Shown: piece by piece, positions 1-10,698 of the stretch
Layout of the letters: every line of letters begins with the position of its first letter
Position numbering within the stretch: the first letter of the stretch is position 1
Source: Ichthyophis bannanicus
Lineage: Eukaryota > Chordata > Amphibia > Gymnophiona > Ichthyophiidae
Direction of reading: 5' to 3'
DNA: 64,000 bases
Assembly: GCA_033557465.1 (NCBI GenBank)
Contig: CM066033.1
Location: 230,952,109 to 231,016,108 of the forward strand
The notes under the pieces: generated by a model
Told to the model about the DNA's origin: nothing
The model's database searches: none
The model's input: only the letters and a program-made list of their open reading frames with translations
Translations under genes and position numbers: made by a program

Positions 1-1697
1 GCAGACGACCTCCTCCTATTTACGCATCCCTCAGCAGTTCCGGCACTCCTTATCCTCATCAACTCCTACTCAAACCTCTCGGGATATAAAATCAACTGGA
101 CCAAATCAGTGGCCTTCCCTTTAAACAACCTAACAGTATCGGAGCCTATGGCGGCATACCCTTTCTGGTGGGAAGCCGGCAGTATTAAATACTTGGGAGT
201 AAAATATGAGACCTCGTTAGACCAAACCATTCATACTAATTTAGAAGACCTAGTAAATATGATACGTAATTGACCTTATCATGGTCTCCTCTGAACCTCA
301 CTTGGTGGGGAAGGCTAGAAACTATTAAAATGTCTCTAACTCCAAAAATCAACTATGTCCTAGGAATGCTACCGTTTGCTCTCCCACCTGGGACATATGC
401 CACTTTGGAAAGATGTCTGACTAACTTTCTATGGAATGGCTCTCAACCGAGGATTGCCATTGGAAAGTTAAAAGCTTCTAAAGAAAAAGGTGGTGTCCAC
501 TTCCCTGATTTCAGGTGGTACCACCATGCCCTCCTACTAAAACAGGTAGCGTGGTGGGCGAATTCTGAAGACTTTGCTCAGAAACCAACTTGGCTCGAGG
601 TAGAAGCCCACACCATCGCCCCATGCCCCCTGGTCCATCTGCTAGGAATGAAGCACCCAGAGGGAACACTAGTAGGGAAAGCCATTTTGGCTATGCAAGA
701 TGCTTTTTCTAGCCTAGCGCAGCATGCAAGGGAGGACAATCTGCCTTCAAAAATGACTCCGCTTTGGTGGAATCCGTTGTTTAGAATCAAAGGGAAAAAG
801 TTTGCACGGAAAAGATGGCAAGAAAGGGGTATCTGGACACTGGGACAACTAGTGGGGGATAACGGCTGGAAAGATTTCTCCTCTCTACAAGCTGAATTCT
901 CACTTTCAGGAGCTTGTTATTTCCAGTGGCTACAACTTAGACACAGAGTAGGGGCGGCCAACTTAGAGGTGTGCGGGTTGGTGGATGAGGGGACTCTGAT
1001 CAAGTCTATCAAAGACTTAGCTGAGAAGTCTGGTGCAGTTTCTTGTCTTTATGAGCTCTTCAGAGATCATGCCCCCCATAAGACACTGTGTTTGTCAAAA
1101 GTCTGGGAGTCTGACTTAGCCCGATCGTTATCCCCGAAACTCTGGAAAGTTGTATGGGGCCCAATAACAAGGGTTTCAAGATTGGCTGCGATTACACAAT
1201 CAATGTACTTCTTTATGCACCGAGTGTACATTACCCCGGCAAAAATGGCCAAATGGGACAAGTCATTGCAGGGTAAATGTTGGACCTGTCAGAGAAAGAT
1301 CGGTACTTTTTCACATATGTTCTTTGATTGCCCTTACGTGCAGAGATTCTAGAGACTAATCTGGGCTAAAATCCAGAGTATTTTAGCTCTTTCATCATCT
1401 GTTTCTTGGAACATTGTATCGCTAAGGTCAGCAGAAGATTGGCAGGGCATGTCAAAAGACAAAGCCTTTTTGTTGAATTTTATGCTAGCCATTGCTATAA
1501 AACTTATTCTTGTAAATTGGAAGAATTCTCATCTACTGAATGAAGAGCAGTGGTGGAATTTAGTATGTCAAAACTCTAAGTATGAGAAATTGTATAGCAA
1601 GATACATTACCCTGATAAAGCAGGCTTAAACTTAAAAAGGTGGTTACTGCTAGATCAATACGCTGCTCGAGGAAAAATATCAATAGGATCGCTGTAA
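1..1697 (+). pseudogene. L1/Tx1-like LINE ORF2, C-terminal part, broken
   Basis: This is the 3' part of an L1-group ORF2 (endonuclease/reverse transcriptase protein). Translation from base 1 opens with ADDLLLF, the RT active-site loop, followed by the YSNLSGYKINW thumb-proximal stretch typical of L1. The first frame stops at 271-273. The protein continues in another frame from 270 (WWGRLETIKM), so there is a one-base frameshift near 265. The downstream part carries the L1 C-terminal Cys/His knuckle (CWTC, then H and C, about 1279-1335). An in-frame TAG at 1350-1352 interrupts it, after which the same frame stays open to 1697 (ending KISIGSL). The 5' part lies outside the window. Family identity is firm; the clade (L1 versus Tx1) is less so. 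Confidence 0.88.
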
Positions 1698-1950
1698 AGA
1701 TGTAAAGAGGTAACAATGTCAACCCCTTCTTGCCCTAAAGTGCAGTTACGGATTCTTGGTTTGATCCCTATTGTGCGCCTGTAGATACACAATGGAGTTA
1801 TGATAGCTGCCTCAGAGAAATGGGGAGGGAGGGGGTGGAGGGTTGTTTTTTTGCTGTGTTTTATTGCTGTGTTAACTTCTCGGTTGTTGTTTGTTTTAGT
1901 TATCAAAATCTTATAATAAAATAATAATCAAAAATATATATATTGTGCTC
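1698..1950 (+). mobile_element. 3' UTR and A/T-rich tail of the L1 at 1-1697
   Basis: Noncoding stretch after the ORF2 stop. It ends in an A-rich run with AATAAA-like repeats near 1912-1935, as expected for the poly(A) end of an L1. It abuts an L1 ORF1 fragment in the opposite direction at about 1948. Confidence 0.65.
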
Positions 1951-2865
1951 TGGTAAAGGGGAGGGGTAAATGTTCAATTGGAATCTTGAGCACCTCCCTC
2001 AGATATTTCCGAACCATTTCCAACGGGGACATTAGTGGAGACCTTGGAAAGTTTAATAGACGGAGATTATTCCGTCGGGCAAGATTCTCAAGGTACTCTG
2101 TTTTTCGTGTCAGCACTGCCCTTTCTTTCATCAGAGCCATATGCTCCTCCTTAAGAAGAACAATATCCTCTTTCACCTGCAGCAAAGAACCTGCTTGCAA
2201 CTCATGGTTCTTAGTTGCCTCCAATTTCATATTTGATATCTCAGTACTTACGGAACCCACAACAGCAGAAAGAGTGGAAGTTAAAGCAGAGATAGCGTCC
2301 CACGGCGCTTCCAGTGTGATTACCACTGGCTTCTCCAAAACCCGACTCACTGCCATCAGCCCTCCTCCAGGCTCCATCTGCCGTGGGGACACCACACAAG
2401 GGGACAGATCATCAACATCATGCCCCGCTGGCTGACTCTCCCCTCTGGAGTCAACGGCCGACCGTTGCAACACCTGCCCCGCGGGCAACGGAGTGCTCAC
2501 CCGGAGACCTGGTGACAGAAGAAAACAGACGCCGTCCGGAGAAGAAACGCTTCCGGGTTGTGTTGGGGGAGCCCGCTGATCAGGAGACAGACTTACTCCT
2601 GATGCGCCCAGCACAGACACCGATTCCTCCTGCCATGCTGCAGAAGACGCCGCTTCTGATCCCACAGCCGCAAACCCGCAATGTTCCATGGTCCTCTGGC
2701 CAGAGAAGTATGCCTGCGGTGGAGCACCAGGAAATCCCGCTTGCTTCCTTTTCCTCCGCCCCATACTCGTCAAAGTGGAGTTCACCACCAGAGCAACAAC
2801 ACGGAGCAAATGCAGAGCAGCCGTCAAGGATCAGGTTCCTGCTGCCATCTTGCCCCCCAAATCAG
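1948..2865 (-). pseudogene. L1-like LINE 5' end with ORF1 fragment
   Basis: Read on the minus strand, this starts near 2860 with CAAGATGGCAGC, the typical L1 5' start. An ORF1-like protein is open from 2827. Its N-terminus is low in recognisable features. It is followed by a predicted coiled coil (KEDIVLLKEEHMALMKE, then ENLARRNNLRLLNFP) leading into the RRM-like domain of L1 ORF1 (nucleic-acid chaperone that coats the LINE RNA). It breaks off at about 1948 after LPLPFTRAQ, exactly at the tail of the plus-strand L1, so the rest of ORF1 and ORF2 is missing here. It is the same family as the copy at 32.4-34.1 kb, which shares the NLRxLNFP motif. Confidence 0.82.
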
Positions 2866-5350
2866 TTCATTTAACTCCCTCAGTCCATGCAGCGATCTAT
2901 TCTATCTTGATATTATTTCTTTAATACATTGCTCACATTTCATTACTATATCCTTAACTGCAGAGACGTGAAATATAATAATCTTGAAAAAAAATTAGAA
3001 TCAAAGTTTATCTTATAGTATATATGCACATAACACTGGCTAGGCACTAAAGAACTGTCCGCCCCCTTCTTTATCATCCCCTTTGCCATCCCTGCCCCCC
3101 CCCCCTTTCCCGCTCTGCTTCCTTTTCCTGCCCTACCTCCTCCCTCTTTTTGTTGAGACAATAACCAGGAGTCCTGGTTTTGTAAATGCGGGAAGAAACA
3201 ACCACAGCTTATATTGTTAATAACTTCTGACAATACATTTAATAGTCCACTAGCTACATAATTGACTCATGACCTCACCAAGCTCAAGGAAGAAGATACC
3301 CATCTGTATCCCTTAGTCACATTCTTTAGCTCAGTGCTATTGTGGGCATCCTTTCAACTGTCCGCCCGCTCCATGGCTGTCATTGGGAGAGCTCAAGGTT
3401 GGCCACTGTTTCGGGCAGTCAGCTGTGTCCATTTGGCCCCCAAATGCCCATTCCGCTAAGCCAGGTGCTTCACCATCAGTCAAACGAATGCAGTCAAGGC
3501 TGACCTTGGGCCTAGCCACCCCACCCCTAACTTGTGATACCTGGACCCCCCCTACCTTATTTGCATGCCCTATGATCTCTTTCTTCTCCCCACGCTTGGC
3601 TGGTGAGGTCCCCATCACCAGGAACATGCAGGCCTAATGCTGCACCTGACTGTCTCAGACCAGGATCGAAACAATCATTTCTCAGAAGCTGGCCAGCAAA
3701 AAGTCGTTGCCTAGCCCCAAGAGGTGAACCCCATTTGTAGAATAAATCTCTACGTTGCCTCTTTGCAGCTGCTGGTGCCTTATCACTAATTCCTCCCTCA
3801 GAACAAAGGGGCATCTTATCAAAGTAATTCGGCAAGCATTTTTAAGAGTGGAATATACACAGAGGGAGTTATTGTTGGCTTATAACCCTCCAAAAAAAAG
3901 AGAATAATGCTTTGATTTGTGTACTTCCAGATTCCGTATGAGCCTCACAAGTAGCGGTTGTGGTGCATAGACATAGGATGGTTTTGGAAATGCGTGAGTG
4001 TTTTTAGCAACATCCTATAATAGCCTTTAAACAAAGAAGGAATATTTCTGATAAAGTGGTTAAAACAATAACTTGGCAATGGCCACTGAAAACCTTAATG
4101 CTAGCCAGCCATCATCAGGGCATTCCAGGGGCATAGTGGAGGTGGCCCCCAGGGATATTCAGCAGCTGCCCAGTTATCCTTAATCGGTGAAAGTTAGGCG
4201 CCTTAGAGACTGGCCTAACTTTCACCGCAGAAGTGAACAGGGCAGTGACTGAATATTGGCGCTGTTTGGTTAGCTTCCATGCTATCTGGCTGACCTGGAT
4301 ATTCAATGGCTGGATAGGAGCCCAGCATCAAACATCCAGGTCTTCCTCTAGCCGCTGCCGCTGAATATCCCCTCTCCCCCTAATTTATAAAATACAGGCA
4401 AACAACGTAAGATAACCTGCTCTAGAGCTGAGGTAAGTGACCATGGCTTAAGCTGACACCCATTAACAGCCACTGATGCTAGTATTCAGCATGCATTTGC
4501 CTTTATATAATTTGCGGCAGCTTATACAGGGTAACTTCATAGGCAGTCACCTAGATTTAGGTGGCAAGAACTACCTAAAGTTCAGTATTTTACTCCTATA
4601 TGTATATAGATGGCCACTTATGCATATAAATGACCACTTGTGCATGTAAATGACCTTGTTTATCTGGGCACTGTTTTATAAGTTTTCATGGAGATCTGAT
4701 AGTGTATACGTTCACTGTGGACATATGCATGGGTAGAGTGGCATGATCATGGGTGGAGTACACAAGCACATGCATACATTTATAAAATCTTATATCTTAA
4801 GTATGCTCTTCATAAATCTAGATATGGGCATTCTTACCAACTCTAGGGCTCGTATAAGGGATCATACCTTAAATCTGAGCCACAGACACTAGGATTTTAT
4901 GAAGAAAAATAGGTGCTTGCTTTTCTTTATAAAATAGGCTTTCTTAAACTAGGCACCAGATTGTAAAATTACCCTCATGGAGTGTAATTTTTTTAAACCT
5001 TTCTCATGCCTAGAACACAGTTCTAGGAGTGTAAAAAAGCTTTTATAAACTTAGGTCACACCTAAAAGTATGTGGGGCACAAACAGGCATGGAGCCTGAG
5101 CAGAGTTGCGATGTGTGCAAGCATTTTATAAAATGCGCCTGTCTGGGCAAAAAGTATGCACTATAATTTTTGCCTGATCGAGATTTCTGCTAGTATTTTA
5201 TAGTGCAATTAGGTGCCTATTTATCTTTAAAAAAGAAGCCAAAAATAGGTACCTTTCTAACCTATTGACTTAAGCATCTTGTTACAAAATGACCCCATAA
5301 GCTTACCTGCACATTGGATGGGAAATTTCATAACAGGCTGCTTTACCTGT
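2866..5350. other. No gene recognised; decayed repeat DNA
   Basis: No convincing coding region. ORFs of 60-95 codons occur at 3337-3835 on both strands, but none shows a family motif. A pyrimidine-rich run with poly-C sits at 3094-3110. Bases 4118-4370 contain copies of a 'GATATTCAGC' type palindromic repeat also seen near 30.6-30.96 kb and 62.34-62.48 kb, probably an old interspersed repeat. The rest is A/T-rich and featureless to me. Confidence 0.5.
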
Positions 5351-5352
5351 TG

Positions 5353-6850
5353 AAAAACACTGGTCAACAAATTTTTACAAAAGTCATGTTACTGAAATTA
5401 AAATAGTCATTTCTTATCAAATTTTATATGCTGAACATGAATATGACAGTGAAATTGCAAAGATGGCTCTAGTTTTTTTGTAATCTACAAGAATTAATGT
5501 TTACATCATGAAATGCATGTCAATAGTAAATATAACAGGCCTTCGGTTAATACCTGTAAAAAACCAAGTCATAGACTACTTCTTAGATTTTTTCACCTGT
5601 CTCTTGTACAGCTGTTCGGGAGCTTCTCTGGGGAATGTCCAGCAGTAGTCAGCCAACAATGTAGTGGACCATTTTCCCTGGTATCTTTGCTCCATCATTG
5701 CAATATCCTGGTGAAAACGTTCACCCTGTTCATCACTAACCATACCACAGTTGTCAGGAAAGAAATTGGGATGGGAATCAAGGAAATGGATCTTTAGAGA
5801 CATATTGCAGCCAAGTTTCTGATACTGCATCAGCATGTCTTCTACTAGTTCCTTGTAGTTTTCTGCCCTAACATTCCCGAGAAAGTTTGTTGACACTAGG
5901 CGAAAAGCATTCCATGCTTGTTTCGCATCACCCTGCAGCAAGTTGTTGAACTGGTCATCTTTGAAGAGCTCTCGAATCTGAGGACCCACATAAACTCCCT
6001 GTTTAATCTTTGCTTCGCTGAGTCGAGGGAATTTTTCATGCAGGTATCTGAAAGCTGGTGAAGTGCGGTCCATGGCTTTCACAAAGTTTTTCATCAAACC
6101 TAGTTTGATGTGAAGGGGTGGTAGCAAGATTTTGTGAGCCTCAACCAGAGCTGGGTGCTGGATATTCTTCTCTCCAACTGTTACATTTTGTCTGCGATTC
6201 CATTCCTTCCGCAAGTAGTGCCAATCCCTTGCTCGGCTATCCCACTCACATAAGAAACACATGTATTTTATATACCCTGCTGCAGTCCCATTAAAAGGGC
6301 AACTACCTTCAAGTCACCACAGAGGTGCCAGCTGTACTTGTTATAGTTAATGGAAGTCAATAGATGCTTTAAGTTATCGTATGTCTCTTTCATGTGGACG
6401 GCATGCGCTACTGGAATAGATGGAAGACGGTTTCCATTGTTCAAAAGCACAGCCTTCAGACTCATTTTCGAATAGTCTATAAATAGTCTCCAGTCTTGTG
6501 GGTCATGAGTGACTTTTAAGGCATTCATGAGGCTTTCAATATCGGAACAGAAAACCAGATTATTTTCCTTTCCGACTGCGTATTGTACACTGCTGACGTC
6601 AGATGGCTTCAGCAGCTGTCTGGCAGTAGTATTGCATTGCATCAGAAAATGATGCAATCAACTCTGGATGATGTGTGCATGCTGGTATTATGCAATGTGA
6701 TGCAATATTACATCATTCAAGGCTTATTTGGGATGTTGTTGATGTCCTACTGGATCAATTTACACGGTGAAACATCAAAAATGAACTACATGCAATATCT
6801 TCAAAACGAGAGCCAATAAAATTTTTTAAATGTTATATTCATGTTCAGCT
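5353..6850 (-). mobile_element. Candidate DNA transposon around an uncharacterised DDE-like gene
   Basis: The coding region at 5576-6657 is flanked by an inverted repeat. GCTGAACATGAATAT at 5432-5446 is mirrored by its complement at 6834-6848, and the next 50 bases inward are also similar (TGGCTCT followed by a T-rich run on both sides). The left side extends a further 80 bases to CACTGGTCAACAAA at about 5353, which may be the true end. On the right, anything beyond 6850 is replaced by the L2-like LINE that starts at 6856, so the outer right terminus cannot be seen. No target duplication is visible for that reason. Confidence 0.5.
5576..6657 (-). pseudogene. Uncharacterised transposase-like protein, frameshifted
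   Basis: Two minus-strand reading frames (6657-6268 and 6262-5576) join into one protein of about 360 residues. A single missing base at about 6275 (within GGGTATATAAAA) shifts the frame. I recognise the protein as one of a large set of uncharacterised multi-copy proteins common in arthropods, cnidarians and some vertebrates. Visible landmarks, in order: RLFIDYSK followed by a beta-hairpin-like LKAVLLNNGN, CGDLKVVALL, a C-x-x-C in CFLCEWDSR, LPPLHIKLGLMK, KIHFLDSHPNFFP, and SDEQGERFHQDI near the end. The Asp, Asp and Glu of the first, second and last of these could form an RNase H-like DDE centre; that is inference. Stops close the frame upstream of 6657, so the N-terminus is lost or lies in another exon. 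Confidence 0.62.
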
Positions 6851-7048
6851 CACCAAGATATTTATTTATTTATTTAACAAGTTTTTTATACCGCCTTTTC
6901 CTTCAATCAAAGCGGTCACAAGAAATACAAGGTATAAACAAGGGAAAAATAAACAGTATAGACATGACAACATATGGTAATGTAGGAAAAATAACAAGGG
7001 TTAACGATATGGTGGATTATTTATAAAATATATACAATAGATGATATC

Positions 7049-10000
7049 TTAGTCATTTGTTGATCCATAGTGCTCAGTGAAAAGTAAAGTTTTTAATTGC
7101 TTACGAAAGTCACTTAAAACATCAATTGCACGTAAATCAGGAGGGAGAGAGTTCCAAATCAAAGGGGCAGCCAAAGAAATTGCTCGTTGTGATGTACATT
7201 TGCGTGATTTAGTAAAGTTTCTTGGGGTATTGAGGGTGTTTGAGGTGGATAATCTTCTGGGTCTGTTGCTGGTATCACGGGATAGGAGGGCATGGAGGCT
7301 GGTTGCAGAACTGTTGTGCTTCATTTTGAAGATGTTTATGATTAACTTATACTTTATGCGAAGGGTTATCGGGAGCCAGTGGAGATCTTTAAGGATGGGG
7401 GTAATGTGGTCATGATTTGTGGAACCATTATTCTGGCTGCTGTATTCTGTGCCATTTGAAGAGGTTTGAGAGCATGTTTAGACAACCCATTGTAGATGGG
7501 GTTGCAAAAATCCAGAATGGGGGTAATAAGCGCCTGGCAGACTGTACAAAAGTGTTCATCAGAGATAAGAGGCTTGAGGCGCCTAATTATTTTCATTCGG
7601 TAATAAGCACTTTTAACAGTTTTCTTTATGTGAGATCGTAGGTCCAGCTTCTTATTGAGGGTTACCCCGAGGTATCTTACTTCATCCTTAATTGGAATCT
7701 CAGTACTGTTGCATGTGATGTATGGTGGTGGATTAAAGTTGGTGTTTCTAGTGACAATAAGTGCTTCAGTCTTATTTAAGTTTATTGCAAGGTTGTTATT
7801 TGAGAGCCAAGTGGAAATGCTGGTGATGCAGTTTGAGATCTTGTTGTAGTTTGGGCAGTTGATATCAATCGAAGTGTAGATCATAATATCATCTGCATAA
7901 ATCGTGTAGTCTATATGATGAGTTGATATTATGTGACATATTGGTTGGATAAAGAGGTTAAAAAGAAGTGATGAGAGTGCAGATCCCTGCGGTACGCCTT
8001 GTTTGATAACTGTATGATGTGAAGTGTTTAGGCCGACTTTAACTTGGAACTGTCTACCAATTAGGTAGGACTCAAACCAGTTTAGGACGGTGCCAGTTAG
8101 ACCGATGCTCTTTAGTCTGGCTAATAGTATTGAGTGGTCCACTGAATCAAAGGCCGCTGAGATATCTAAGAAAATCATTAAGGTTCCTCTATTATAGTTG
8201 TCTATGGTTTGAGTGATATCATTAAATAAATAAAGTAGTAGCGTCTCAACTCCATGGTTCGGGCGGAAGCCATGCTGATGTATGTCAAGTGGCGCATGCT
8301 CATCAATATGGTCTTGGAGCTGTAGTTGTACTACCTTCTCAATAATTTTTGCCAGGAGTGGTAAGCTGGAAATTGGTCTATATGCAGCTGGATTGTTTTT
8401 TTCCAGGTTGGTTTTCTTAAGGATAGGCCTTATTGTGGCTAATTTCAGCTGTTCTGGCATAATTCCTTGATTTAGGGATTTGGTTACGAGGTGGTGTAAA
8501 AAATTAATGAAGTTTGACTTAGTAGCTTTGACCCAAGGTACTGGGCAAGGATCTGTGGGTGCGGTACTTGTGTTAAGTGCAGCAATGATGTCTGAAAGTT
8601 GTTTAGTTGAGGGAATATGAAACTTGTTCCAAATTGTACTTGGTAAAATAAGATTGTTTTTTTCAGATTGTTTTAAAGGTGGAGTTTGGCCTATTTTTTC
8701 TCGAAGATAATCCGCAAACACTTGAGGATTGATCAGGATGTATTTATCAGAACAAGGTTCATTAACTAGGTATTTTACTATCTCAAAAAGTTCTCTAGGT
8801 TTGTTATAAGCTTTCTGGATAGTGTTTGTGTGGTGTTCTTTTTTTGATTTGTTGATGAGATCATTATAATTCTTTTGCTAAATTAAATATAAATCCTGAG
8901 AGGTGGTAGATTTGGATCGTCTCCATTGGCGTTCTAACTTCCTTAATTCTCTCTTAGCATCGCGTATGTTATTTGAATACCATGGTGCGTGATGTTTCCT
9001 TTTGATCTTTTTTGAGTCTGTTATAGCCTTGGCTGCAGTGCTGATGGTGTCATGCCAATTGTTTACTTGCTTGTGCAAATCAGGTTCAGCTGAGTTAAGG
9101 TGAGGTATTGTGTCTAGTAAGAATTAATCTCTATTGAAGGCTTTGAACCTTCTTGGGGTAAAGGTAGTAGCTTTTATTTTATCGAGCTTGTCAAACGTGC
9201 TTTTGAATTCTATTTTAATTCTATGGTGATCTGACCATGGAACTGGGGTAATTATGGGTGATGAGAAGTTGCCATTATTTATGATGTGGTTGGGGGCAAA
9301 GATGAGATCTGGCATGGATCCGTATTTGTGCGTGGGAGCGTTTATTAATTGGGTATATTGTAAGGAGTCCATGGCTTGCAAGAAGGTTTCCTTATCTATA
9401 TTGGAAGAGGAGTTGAGGTTGAAATCTCCTAGTAAAATTAGAGGTGTATGGTGAGAGTTGATTGCACAGACGGTTTCTAAAATGGAGGTTAGCTGTTCAG
9501 CTGGGGCATGAGGTGCTCTATATAGTAGGCTGATGGCTAGGTGTTTGTTACCCACTGTGATAGTGCTGGATTCGTCAGAGGAATTAGAGGCTATATTTTG
9601 TAGATGTAAAGAATTTTTTGCGATGATCAAAACTCCGCCTCCTCTTCTCTGATTGCGAGGGTTGTTAAAGGCAGAATATGAAGGTGGAACCAGTTGGTTG
9701 AGGAGGACGCTGTCAGTGGGAGTTAGCCAGGATTCAGTGATACATAGGATATCTGGCTGTTGGTCATTGATATGGTCTCTGATTGTGTGAATTTTGTTTC
9801 TTACTGACCTTGTGTTCATTAGTTCGATAGAAATTGTATTTGGAGTATAATACCTCTTGTGAAGAATCTTTGGATTTGTTTGATGGTGTTGAGTAAAGTC
9901 GTTGTATTTGTATTTTGATGTTATATGTGAACTTAGTGAGTTGAGGAGTATATGGTATATTGGCATGAGAGTAGGTAACCAAATATAAATGGGTTGTAAA

Positions 10001-10074
10001 AAAGGATCTCCACCTTGAGGAATGTAATGTTGAGTAGGTAGAAGAAAGACAGGATGGTAGGCTGGAGTAGCCAT
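7049..10074 (-). pseudogene. L2-like LINE ORF2: endonuclease + reverse transcriptase, three lesions
   Basis: Reading on the minus strand from 10074, an APE-type endonuclease comes first: ELMNTRSVRNK (metal-binding Asn), CITESWL (catalytic Glu), LGDFNLN, and SDHHRI (catalytic Asp-His) near 9200. After an in-frame TAA at 9124-9126 the same frame continues (WHDTISTAAKAI), with a TAG at 8878-8880, into the RT domain. RT motifs are RPISSLPLLAKI, FLDISAAFDSVDH, GVPQGSALS and the active site YADDIMIY. A frameshift at about 7425 leads into the C-terminal tail (KDLHWLPI, then APLIWNSLPPDLR), a hallmark of the L2/CR1 group, ending at 7049. The function in life would be target nicking and RNA-primed integration. 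The clade call within L2/CR1/Rex is by eye. Confidence 0.85.
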
Positions 10075-10329
10075 AGTAGTAAAGCATAAAAGGAATAAAT
10101 CTTTAGCAATTAATGTCTGTGTGTGCTAACTTAGAAGGCTATCTACAGTAGGATGAGTAATAAAAACATAACCAATTATTAAGAGAAGGCAATACGAATT
10201 ATGTTACTTCATGTGCAAAACATGTGTGAATTCTCTGCTAGAGCAAAGTCCGCTGTATAGGAGAGTTCTAATTAGTAACTTTACTCACTTTTTCAGCTGC
10301 GGTTGTTTCCAGTCTGATATCATATCCTC

Positions 10330-10425
10330 CTTTCGTGCCCCTCCTAAGGGCCACGCCAAAGGGCCCTCTTGCGAGGCCCTCAGGCGCGGGCCCGCAAGGC
10401 GCGGGCAAGCCTCAGTAGTGGCGGT
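10330..10425 (-). promoter_or_regulatory. GC-rich leader of the L2-like LINE
   Basis: A CpG-rich block (GGGCCACGCC, GCGCGGGCCCGC and similar) that stands out from the A/T-rich surroundings. It lies about 260 bases upstream of the ORF start on the minus strand, where LINE internal promoters sit. A promoter role is inference from position and composition. Confidence 0.4.
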
Positions 10426-10698
10426 TTTTCAGTGTTAAGCAGGGCTCTGATTGGCAGCCTGGATTCTGATGTGTAAAACACTTCAAAGCCAAACAGCTGA
10501 TGCTCTCCGGTTTTCCCCGATCTCACTACAGATTAGGGCCTTTTAAAGTCAGTAATGATTTCAATGTTGACCAGTGATGCCTTTGAAAATCATTTTCCCT
10601 CTGCTTAAGCCTCAGAATAAGTATGGTGTTGTTAAGAAATTAATTTAGCTTTGCGTGGTTACTGATGGTTTTTGCATAGGCTGTGACTGTGACACAGA

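Larger units (their letters stand above)
6856..10560 (-). mobile_element. Near full-length L2-like LINE (Jockey superclade)
   Basis: Minus-strand LINE. Its 3' end is the tetranucleotide tail (TAAA)n seen on the plus strand as TTTATTTATTTATTT at 6859-6878, next to the conserved GCGGTATAAAA block. Its 5' end is near 10560, after a GC-rich leader (about 10330-10425). It encodes one ORF2-like protein (endonuclease then reverse transcriptase). The same 3' signature recurs in this window at 15.13, 18.07, 38.94 and 40.35 kb, all in the same orientation. With only two stops and one frameshift in 3 kb of coding sequence this is a fairly young copy. Confidence 0.82.

Noticed and set aside
3337..3835. 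Overlapping minus-strand ORFs of 92-96 codons that might be gag-like
   Set aside because: No zinc knuckle, protease or LTR could be found around them.
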